Shown here: piece after piece, positions 12,301-24,300 of the stretch
Numbering within the stretch: position 1 is the first letter of the stretch
Layout of the letters: each line of letters starts with the position of its first letter
NCBI RefSeq assembly: GCF_905220415.1
Contig: NC_059555.1
Span: 4,394,001 to 4,458,000 of the forward strand
DNA length: 64,000 nucleotides
From: Colias croceus
Taxonomy: Eukaryota; Arthropoda; Insecta; Lepidoptera; Pieridae
Direction of reading: 5' to 3'
Made by a program: the position numbers and the translations under genes
The notes under the pieces: model-generated
Told to the model about the DNA's origin: nothing
The model's database searches: none
What the model saw: the letters and a program-made list of their open reading frames with translations, nothing else

Positions 12301-15300
12301 TATTATGTGGCTAATACATTCTACCCATTTATTGGGTGTGCAAATATTAAAAAAGAAAGTTGATTAGTTTAATTATTTAAATGTACACACAATTCAATTT
12401 TCACAATTACGCGAACGCACTACGATTTACACGATTATATCACTACACACTTCACTTATCACACACAATTCAGTTTACACTACTTCAAAGTCATAAATTC
12501 TTCAATGTCATAAAATTGTTTTACCATTAACCAGTTCGTCAGTTTATTTTTGAAAAGATTTACTGGTAGTTCCTTGAAATTGTCCGGTATTTTATTATAT
12601 ATTTTAATAGCCATAAATGTTACACTGTTTTTAGCTTTGTTGATTCTACACGTTGGGAAATGTAATTTGTTTTGGTATCTTGTCAACATATGCGAATTTA
12701 CTTCTCCTTTCTTCTTAAAGTATTCCGGGTGATATTTTACAAATAAACATACTTCTCTTATGTACATGCAAGTTAAAGTAAGGATCCGTAATTTACTAAA
12801 CAGAGGTCTACAACTGTCTCTTTGGTTCAAACCGCACAGAGCTCTGATACATTTTTTTTGTGAGACAAATACCTTCCGCACATCACAAGATTGTCCCCAA
12901 AGAATGATTCCATATGAAAGTACAGAGGAAACGTAGGCATGATAAGCATTTATTGCTGCATTCATAGAAACAGTATCTCTTAGACGCCGTAATACGTAAA
13001 CGAAACGATTAATTCTGTCACAAACGTAATCAATGTGTTTGTTCCATTTTAGACCTTCATCCAACAAAACACCCAAGAATTTATGATGATCTACTTGTTC
13101 TATTACTTGGTTATCACACTTTATATTTAGGTTTATTTTGGAGCAATTCTTAGTATAAAATTGAATTATTTTTGTTTTTAATAAGTTAATTTTAAGATTG
13201 TTGTCTTCTAACCATTTTACAATATTTTTAACTGCTTCATTTATATCTCTCTCGTACGTTTCCTTTTCAGTAAATTTAACAATTAGGGTAGTGTCGTCTG
13301 CGAATAAAACTGATTTGTGTTTCACTGATTTCGGTAGGTCATTAATATACAAGAGAAATAAAAACGGGCCGAGCACACTTCCTTGTGGTACACCTGATTA
13401 CACCTCTATTTTTCCTTCAAAATAAATGTTCTATGTGTTTAAATTCTTGTTCGTTTTTGACTTATATTTTTTGTACGTAATGTAAAAATATTAGTTTTTT
13501 TATTAACAATGAAATTTAAAACAATACTGTAATTTTTTTTTATTCACAGAGTGTGGGCATTAGGAATTTATACGGGTAATTCAGAAAGCGGTATTGATTA
13601 TACCTCTATATATAGTTTATTTTCGACGCAAGTGATACTCACTAAAGATGGACTTGATCATATTGACGAGGTATTACATAATTTTTTTATTTCGATACAA
13701 TTATTTATCATTTTTTACTATAATTTAAGTTTGTTGTTTTTGTTTCAGGTTTTGGAAGCAATATTTTCGTATATAAATATGCTTCGAAAAATCGGACCTA
13801 CAGAAAGAATATTTGAGGAAATCAAGGTAAGTCATTAAGAATTTACTCAAAAATAAGCTTGAACGTACAACACCAAGTTTCGCGATTTCTATTATGAAAA
13901 GTAGTGCAGTAAACTTTTTGTACCTTTAATTTTTATGTTTAAGCAGTTATTGTACAGTCAATGTTATTTAAGTTTTTTAAGTGAAACTTCTTTAGGCGCT
14001 TTGAGAGTAAAATTTCAAGGTCGCGTCAAAGTAATACCGTCACGTCATGGAAATAAGGCGACATTTTTAATATCTTTGAATCTCGCCAAGCAAGTTTCAC
14101 TTCTGCCACATCATTTTTTTGTCTGGAATAATTTTTAATAATTTTTAATTGGAATAATTTTTATAAATATATTTTAATTTCAGACAATAGAAGAGACAAG
14201 TTTCCGTTTCGAGGAAGAGTCTCAGCCGGCTGACTATGTGGAGTCGTTGGCGGAAAATATGCAGAATTTGCCGCCCCAACATTATATCACTGGGGACAGA
14301 TTGTATTATAAATACGATCCTCAGGTTTGTTTTAATTAAATAAACATATAATTTCGCATTTTTTCATTGGTTAGTTATGTATAGTGATAGTTCTATTGAT
14401 TGATTTTTGGTGACACTGGGTAATGTCGAATGTACTACCTGCGTAAGCCATAAATATTGTATGTAGTATCACTACATAGTATAAAACAAAGTCGCTTTCT
14501 CTGTCCCTATTTCCCTTTGTATGCTTAAATCTTAAAAACTACGCAACGGATTTCGATGCAGTTTTTTTTAAAAGATAAAGTGATTCAATAGGAAGATTTT
14601 ATTAAATAATTTATTAGGTTAAAACCTAGACAAAGCGGGCGAAGCCGCGGGCGGTAAGCTAGTATTGTATATTGCACAAATACGCACGCACAAACGTTTT
14701 TGTAACTTTAGAGTCTGACCATAAAATTATTATTTATTTTTTACATTTTTTTGATTTATCTTGCAGATTTATAAAAATCAAACATGATTTATTGTTTTAT
14801 TGGGTACTTATTATAAAATGATAATTTCCTTGTTTCAGGGTATAACTGACCTATTAGAGTGTATGACTGCTGACAAAGTGAACATTATGATTCTTTCCAA
14901 CATGCACTCCGAACCAATTCCATACGACGCCAAGGAGAAGTGGTTTGGCACGGAATATAAAAAGAAAGGTGTTTATTTGAATCACTACATAGTATAAAAC
15001 AAAGTCGCTTCCTCTGTCCCTATTTTATTTCAAGTCCTATTTTTTTAGTGAATTTACTAAGTATAATAAATGTATCATATTTTCAGAAATACCCTCAAAC
15101 TGGCTGAAACGCTGGCTCAACGTGGAGCCCTACAAGCAGTTCCACTTGCCAGATAAAAACATTTATATAACGAATAACTTCGATTTAATTCCTCCGGCGC
15201 AGCCCTATATTGAAGAAGCAGAGAGATTGGGCATAGACCTTTATACAAGTACTACGAAAGATATACATAAGAAGGTAGCGGTTGGTGAGAAAAACTCGAA

Positions 15301-18300
15301 GGTTTTGAAAGCGGGTGATTTGATGGCCGCTGTCGAGAACTTCAGGTGAGTTAGGGCTGTCAGTTTCTTGTTAAACAAAACTTTTTTTTTAAATATTATT
15401 GTGACTTTTTTTTATTTACTTTTGGAAGTATTTATAAATACATTGTAGCCCTTAGCATAGTGTTGGTGCGATTGATCGATGAAAAGGTTTGTTGTGATAA
15501 TTAATAATTACGAATTTCATGAAAATCAGTTTAGGAATTATAGTGAGACTCACACATGCACACAAACATTCAAATTTAGATAAATAAGTATGACATGCTA
15601 TCTTCTAATTAAGTTACTGTTCTGCTATACGATAAAATGTTACACTTAACAAAATCATTATAATATTTGACTAGAGTATCAAACATAATTGTAGCGGTTG
15701 TATATTGTAATTTTAATTATTAATGTAATATTTTTTTTGTATTAATGAATAAATTGTATTGTAAATTTGACCTCCCTATCGCATTGGGTAAACTGTAATG
15801 GTAGAAATGGTTTTATATAAATAAATAAATAAAATAAATAAAATAATTGTCTGCGATGTTTAAATAACATTCTATTGATACTTTTTTAGGTTAGACCAAC
15901 CGAACCTAATACGCAAGAATCGTCACATGGAGTTATGGTATAAGCCGGATTTCAAGTTCCGGTTTCCGACCGCGTTGCTATATTTCTACTTCATCACGCC
16001 GCTCAGCTTGAAGTCGCCGCGGGAGTGAGTTATTATTTTTATATTCGATCATTTGACAAAATAAAAGAGAAGAAAATGTTTATAATAGAAAAAAATCGAT
16101 CACGGCTCAGGCGGGATTTGAACCCGCGTCTTGCGGAATCCCGGGTCTTGCGGAATCCCGGGGGCCGAGGCAAGGCGATAGACGCGGGTTCCCGTCTTGT
16201 GGTCAATTTCTTTATATTTATAAAAGTCTAATTTATTAGTTTTATTTAGTTTTATATCAAAGAAAGAAAATGTTTATTACATTTTCTATTGTTATGTTCT
16301 CTCTCTTATTATTAGCTCTTAGTATCGTTTCCGTTTTTTTTGGTGAATTGCGGGTAACAAGACAATACTAATTATATTCTTGTGTGTTTACAACGTGAAC
16401 TATCTAGTGCGGTGACATTAAAACCTTGTAGTGTTATTTTACAGTTCGTGCCTTCTTGATCTATGGACCGACGTCTTGCAGCAGGGACTCAAGGTATGAT
16501 ATCATTACATGTTTAAACATAGTAATTAAAATATGTTTGGTAGTTGGTAGCCATAATTTGTATGTATTAACTGTATTAATGATATATACAATACGATTCC
16601 TGAAGATTCGTTAGGTTTTTATGCTTTTTGTCTATTAAAAATCGAAAATATTTAGATGTACTTTTTTGCAGGAAGAAGTATATCCGGCAAATATGGCAGA
16701 CCTCACGCATTCGTTGTACGTTGGTGACAAGGGATTGACGCTAAAAGTCAGTGGATACAGTCAGAATTTACACGTAAGTATATGATTTTCTACACAATTC
16801 AATATATTTATCGCTTATATAATGAGCGAGGATGATCGCTTACCACCGATCGAATGCTCTTTAATAATATGTCCCAATATACAAAATGGTTTCTTTACCT
16901 TTGTAGTTGTTACATTTGTATCAGCAGTCATGTCATATTGTTGTGTAGATATTTATAAATTATCTGTATATTTTCAATTATCAGTAAATAATAGTTTTTT
17001 TTTTTGGGAATTCACTTTTCCTCTTATTCGAAAGTGTTGTTAAATGCACAAAATCTGCAAGTATGTACTATATTTGAATGTGGCGTAACTAAAGATACTT
17101 AAATTCAATAAAAATTGCAGCTTCTAGTGGAGCTAGTGACTCGAGAGATGCGATCAAGTACGAACTCGCTGACGCCGGAAATGTTCGAGGCGGTGCGTGA
17201 AGTGCGGGCAAGGACGTATCATAACGTGCTGCAAAAACCGCATAAATTGGCCAAGTGAGTGTTTTTGTTTTATATGGGGTAGGAAAGTAGTTAGTTTTAG
17301 TTAGTAGTTTGTGTAATCAGTGTCTTGTTACCTGTAAAATAAATATAGTAAAGTTATTGGACGAATCGAAACGTGCGACTCAAAGCGCATATAAATTGTC
17401 AAGTGCGTAAATGCATAAAAATTTGAGAAACATCAAATCGAAACATATTATCCTTGTTACCTCTGTTGGCTACCACAATCGAGAGTTTCGTACAGGAAAT
17501 TATTGGGCGTCTCATTAAAATAAAGCTACTCACGGACAATTAGCTTGATAGTAATCAAGTGCAAAAATGGGCGATGGATCGTGAACTATTATGATAATTT
17601 AATGGAATGTTATCTATTGTTTGCTGTGATATTATTATTTAGACAAGGAAATGTCAAAGCTGTATTTTATGGCTATCCACAGAACAGTAAGAACATAATA
17701 GAAGTGCGATGTGGGCGTGGCCCACGTGTCACTAGTAAGGTAAGATCACCTAACTCGCTCTCAGTTGTGCGCAGAAAAATATTCGAGTCGGTTGTCAACT
17801 GTCAAACCTTATTTCCATATTTATTCATTATTTAGAGCGTGTTGTTCGGTATTAGAGTGGAAAAATGATAGCAGACGAAATAATATCAACAATCGAGGCA
17901 TTTCATACCATCGGTAAGTCTTATTTTAATTTATTTTAAATATATTTTATGTTACAACTTCGCTTGTCGTAATTTGTCAAAAATTTATAAAAATATTAAG
18001 TCAAAATGAACCTTAACCCATAAGAAATAAGTACTAATATAGATTGAACAGCAAACAAGACTTTCTGGAATATTATTGCAATAAACAAACGAATGTCGGA
18101 TGAATGTCGGATGAAAGTGATGCATGTGGCGCATATCGACAGTATCGATACTTTAGAAAAGACAAACATTATAAATATTAAATTTTATTCTATTTTTCCT
18201 TAGCTTTCATTTGTCCTATTTATTTGTAGATTTTCGAAAGAGCCTAATTTAAAAGAGAAATGGATAATAAATGCAACGTGACGAGTTTACTGGATGCCGA

Positions 18301-21300
18301 ACAGCAATAAGCAGTCTAACAAAGGCCACCGATACATCAAACCTACGGCAGTTCCAAGATTTAAAATAATGCATATTTTCTGTTTGTTTTGTAAATATAG
18401 ATTTATACTATTCTATTCCGTTTTTTATTTAAATATAATAATATGAAAAGACGTACTTAGTAGTAATAAACATACTCCAAAATGTGACACATTATCCTAT
18501 ACTCATATAATAGAAAGAAAAAAAAATGCACAAAAATATATTTATTTGTGAATTATCGATAACAAGGCTGACATCCCTTAGAGCATAGCATCAGGTTAAT
18601 GTCAAGTTAATGTCATTAATTTAGAGTGACACAAATTTCAACCTTATCTTTATGTGTAGAGGTTCAAAGTTATATGTATTGAAAACCAACGCCCTCTGTT
18701 GTTGAATAGCTGAATGTTTTCGAATTTGGAATTTCTGAGCAAAGAGAAACAAAACAGCTAATATACCTAGGGATGTTATACTAAAATAAACCGTAACTTG
18801 GTTCGTTAGGGTACATATTGAAATGCTGAATTTATAACCTAAGTCAGTTTTTACTCAAATTAAGCTGTCCAATCAAAGGCATAGTTTACTTGTAGTGTAC
18901 TGTATAACTATCGGTTTAAATGTGTGGGTTTGGCGACACTGGTTTTCATACTAATTATGACATTATAGCACTTCTATTATGTTCTTACTGTTCTGTGTGG
19001 CTATCAAATATAATTTTGTGTTTCAGTTCGTGGTTTCGTAGCTTCCAAACGGATGTACTGATTTTTTCCGATATATTTCTGAAAGAAATAGTGTATTTTG
19101 ATTTTGAGACAACCTGAATAATGTGTTGTAATTACAATATTTCTTATACACCTCATTTTTCAATGCATTTATGTATATAGGGACGTTCGGATGAATATTC
19201 TAATAGAACCGTACGTGACGCCGCGGGACAAAGCGGTGGAGATACAGAATGTTACTCTAGAAGAATTGCAGTCGTTCACCGATAGACTACTTGACAAGCT
19301 GTACTTACAGGTTAGAAAATGTTTCAAATCTTTAATATAAAAATGAATCCCAAAATGTGTTGGTAAGCGCATAACTTGAGAACGGCTGAACCGATTTCGT
19401 TAATTCTTTTTTTATTATATTCCTTGAAGTACGAGGATGGTTCTTATGTAGAGAAAACTTTATATAAGGAAGGGCGGGGCTATTCCGTCCGAAAAATAAC
19501 ACTCAAAAAAGAACACGTCTGTATTTTTTCTTAAATAATAGCTACGGAAAATTTGTCAATTACATCAAAGCAAGCCGTTATTTCTTATTCTATTCATCAT
19601 ATTTAGAACGTGAAAAACGATTGCAGTAGCTAAGAAAATAGCTATATTCTAATAGGAGTTGACTTTGGGCAAAATAGCCCCGCGCGGGGTTATTTCGTCA
19701 AGAGTTTAATAGAACGACATCTGTGGAGCAATTTCCATTTTACCCAGAAATAAACAATACTGATGACGCTGCCTATTTGAATTTGTATTTAGTTACGCAG
19801 ACTTATGGTTCATTTTCGAGAAAAATCATTCTAAATTTTTGGAGGGGCTATTCCGTCTAGCGTCCATACAAGATAGTGAAGCGCACACAATATCGATATA
19901 ACTTTTTTGAAATATCGATAACTTTTTGTGTGGAATCAATTTGAATAAGAAAAGTTAAGTGGCTTCTTGACGCTATTTGGCGCTCTCTTCACTTAAAAAT
20001 TTATTATTACTTGATGTAAACATAATTTATCCAAAATCTATTTTGGGTGAACCAAAGTGTAGTTACTTACACTTATTTTAAGCATACCATATTATTATTT
20101 ATTAATAAATATTTCACTGTAGTTACAGATAGCAAATTGCTAAAAGTGGCCATTTTTCGCAAATTTTCTATTTATTATTACAGTGAAATATTTATTACTA
20201 ATATGGTATACTTAATATAAGTGTAATACCACTTCAATTCACCCAAAATAGATTTTCCATAAATTATGTTTTCATCAAGTACTTAATTAATTTATAAGTG
20301 TTGAGGGTGCCACATAGCGTTAGGGCCCCATAAGGTAGAACAATTTTTCTTACGAAAGAAGCAATACATTCTAAACTTCCAAATATAATTCAATTTGATT
20401 CCAATTTTTTTCACCCAGGTATTAAAAAACACATTTAAGTAAGTAGTAAACTTTATTAAGGAACAAAATGATAAAATTGTATCAACATAAGTATTCAAAA
20501 CACACATAAAATTGCTACAAAACAAAACAAGATGACTCTTAGTTAATAAAATTGCAACAAACAAAAAGACAAGGAATAACTATTGAGATCAAATTTCTAT
20601 CCCTACTACAATGTCAGTTGCCTCAACATTTATGCTTATGTCGATAAGAAAGCCAATCGTAGCACGTCACTAGCTTTTTGCAAATTCATACAAAATCGAC
20701 GGGGCTATTTCGTCTTAAAAATTGACAACATAGCCCCGCCAAAATATTTTTTGTGGTTATGACATCGGACTTAATAACACTTTTTATTTAAAGCGTAGGA
20801 TAAAATAAATAGTTTAGAAAGAATCTCCAACATTCAAAGTTATTACTTACCTTGGGCAGATTTCACAACAATCACTTTTTACACGTAAAACGAAATAAAA
20901 TTTGCGGAGCGTCGTCTATGTTGTGTCCATTCAAAATGACGACTGTAGAAGAATATCTGTAATTCCAAAACCATGCATCCTACAGCGACATATGTTAGCT
21001 TATCGCGTAGCTAATTAAATTTTATACCTACCGAAAGATTTCGTTACTAGAAATCTATTAAACTGTAGGCTACAAAGTCTTCTGACAAGATTGCCCCGCC
21101 GACAAAATAGCCCCGCCCTTCCTTATGCAAATGTTACTTTCAATGCTAGAAAATAGTTTTGATTGTAGTTAAGTTTCAATTCAATTTTGTATCTATAATA
21201 ATTAATATATGAAACCTGACAAAATATGTATGAAAAAACGTTTAAAAAATTTGGATTTTATATTGTTTAGGTGTTGATGCAAGGAAACCTGGCTTGGACA

Positions 21301-24300
21301 GATGCTATAAAGATTTCAGAAAGCGTCCTGCACAATATAAAATGGGAGGGAGCCCCCGAGGATGAGTTACCACATGTGAGTATTTATATTCTACTAGCTT
21401 TCCACCCGCGGCATCGCCGCGCAGTCAAAGAAAAACCCGCATAGTTCCCGTTCCCGTGGGATTTCCGGGATAAAACCTATCCTATGTCCCGGGGTAAAAA
21501 GTAGCCTATGTCCTTTCTCGGGTATCAAAATATCTCTATACCAAATTTCATGCAAATTGGTTCCGTAGTTTATGCGTGATTGTGTAACAGACAGACAGAC
21601 AGAGTTACTTTCGCATTTATAATATTAGTATGGATTACTTTAAAGTTGTAATCAAATAATTTAACGTATTAATATTTTTTGCCAAAAATTTTTTTTATAA
21701 AATTTTTTATTGTGCATTTTTATAGTATTGTAAATGACACTTACCTAGTATTTTATAGAAAGTGCCATACACATAAACAAATATTGTTTATGCGTAGTGA
21801 TAATTCCAAAGTGTTAATGCGTTAAATATATTTCCAAAGTGTTAATGCGTTAAATATATTATACATGGTTATATACAGGCTTTTCTCTCTTAGTGAAAAA
21901 CTTGTTTTATATACATATTATATTAATCTATTTACCAGATAAGAGTTCACCAAATACCACTGGGTGAGCGTACAGTGCGCGTGATGAGTCTGAACCCATC
22001 GTCCACGAATAGTATCGTCACCAACTACTACCAGGCCGAAGCGACCACTGCCAAGGATACGGCAACCCTGGAGGTTTTGATGGTATGTCAGTTTGTTTGC
22101 TGTCTCGCTCTGATGTGGGGAGGGAGGGATGGGTTAGAAAAAGAGGCGATGTGTGTTTGTTAGTATTTTGTGGAGACATTGGTTAGTGTGAATGTTACAC
22201 GAAATTAATTGATTTCATCATGTTGTTGGCTCTACAAATTATGAATTTTAACGGGGCATTAAAGAATATAAATTTTATTTGTTCACATATAAGCGTTAGA
22301 GATAAATTTATTTGTCTCCTATTGTATTCTAGAAATGTTTTTTAATTATCATTCCATATTTCTTTAAATTCGGTTAAAAGATATCAATGCTTTTCAATCT
22401 ATATAGTAAGCAAATCAATACTATGTAGTAAGTACTTAAAGAATTTGTAAAAAATATATATCTATTCACATATATGTATACTAGCTGACCGCCCGCGGCT
22501 TCGCCCGCTTTCTCTAAAACGATTTGAGATTTAAACTATCCTATCTCTCAAGTTGGATCGAACTGCACATGGTGTGCGAATTGTATTATAATCGGTTAAG
22601 TGGTTTAGGAGTCCATTGAGGACAAACATTGTGACACGAGATTTATATATATTAAGATAAGCGTTAGAGATAAATTTGTTTATCTCCTATTGTATTCTAG
22701 AAATGTTTTTTAATAATGATCTTCTTTCTTTAGTTCGGCTAAAAGATACCAATGATTTTCAACCTATGTAGTTAGAAAATCAATACTATGTAGTAAGTAC
22801 TTCAAGAATTTGTAAAAAATATATATTAATATCTGTATTAAAAAATCTTTTTATAATCAGATGTTAATGGAAGAGCCGGTGTTCGACGTGCTCCGTACGA
22901 AGGAGCAGCTGGGATACAGCGTGTTCAGCATGCTGAGATACACGTTCGGCGTGCTCGGCTTCTCAGTCACTGTGAACACGCAGCGGGACAAGTTCAGGTA
23001 GGGTTGTCAGCAATTACATTTAGCACTATAAATGAGGTGATTTTGGGGGTGAAGTGAATAAAGTTAAATAATATTTAATTGAATGGTCGAAGAGATAAAT
23101 TTAAAACTTTTTATTTTGATAACTCAGCCTTCGGAATCACAGACACAATAGAAAATCTATTGTGTCGTGGTCCGATCGGGCCGCTCGGGGCTCAATGGGT
23201 TAAATAATATATTATACATATGTATAAAAATATGTAACGTTCTTTCCGTTTATGTAATCGTGCGTATAAATACATGCGGCAGCCATTCGAGATAATGCTC
23301 GACTAAAGTTGACGTTAATTGGCGCGTGAGCCAATATACAGAAATACTAGCTGTGCCGCGCGGTTTCATCCGCTTGGCTCCGCTCCTGTTGGTCTTAGCG
23401 TGATAATAATATATAGCCTATATTACTCGCGGATATTGTAGCTTTCGAATGGTGAAAGAATTTTTAAAATCGGTCCAGTAGTTTATGAGCCTATTCATTA
23501 CAATCAAACAAACAAATAAACAAAGTTTTCCTCTTTATTAAAGTGTAGACAATTTCGTAGAAATGTTTGATGGTTTGCCACGGTCAATTTGTACGCATTT
23601 TAAAAGTTTCAGTATAAATACATAATTGTTATCTATTTTTTTAACCAAAAAGTCTATCACACAATTTTTTTTTCATTTCATTAAAAAATTAACAAAAAGA
23701 TGTGTGGCAATCGGGGACTGCCGCGGTAAAGCTATTGCATGCTATGCCTTCAAGCCACACCTCCGCCCGTCGGAGTGGGGCGCGTGAGGTTTTTTCGTTA
23801 CGGAATTTCTCGATTCGGTGCCTGCGCTCAAGGCCCGCGATAGAAGCTATGCAATAGCTTAAAATCTATAGCATGTATAATTATTATTATCCAGTGTATC
23901 GCACGTGGACGCCCGTGTAGAGGCGTTCCTCAAGAAGTTCGTGCGCGACATGCGCAAGCTGAGCGAGCGTGCGCTCAGCGCCGCGCGACACTCGCTCGTG
24001 CAGCTCAAGCACACCACTGACTATGAGCTCAAGGAGGAGGTACGGTTATTTCAAACAAACAAACATTTATTTATTCAATTAGACTTCTTATAAATGCACT
24101 TTTGAATCGTCATAACATTTTTTAATATTTACCACCGATTCGGAACGCAGTATATTAATAAAATAAATAGATAGATAGATAAATAGAAGAACCGGCAAGA
24201 AACTCCATAGTTTCTCTTTTAAAATCATCTCAATATTAGAGGTACAATTTAATTTTACATAGAAATACATAATATATGCCAAAGAATTACTGTCCTGTGG

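Noticed and set aside
12480..13376. Host gene nested in nardilysin
   Set aside because: The frame is a reverse transcriptase fragment truncated at GVPQGS, so it is a LINE insertion.
16086..16190. tRNA gene
   Set aside because: Only the B-box half is tRNA-like; no full cloverleaf is formed and a related copy occurs at 56165, so it is a SINE.
17545..17835. 96-codon open frame in nardilysin intron 16
   Set aside because: No recognisable domain, and hydrophobic AT-rich translation typical of chance frames.
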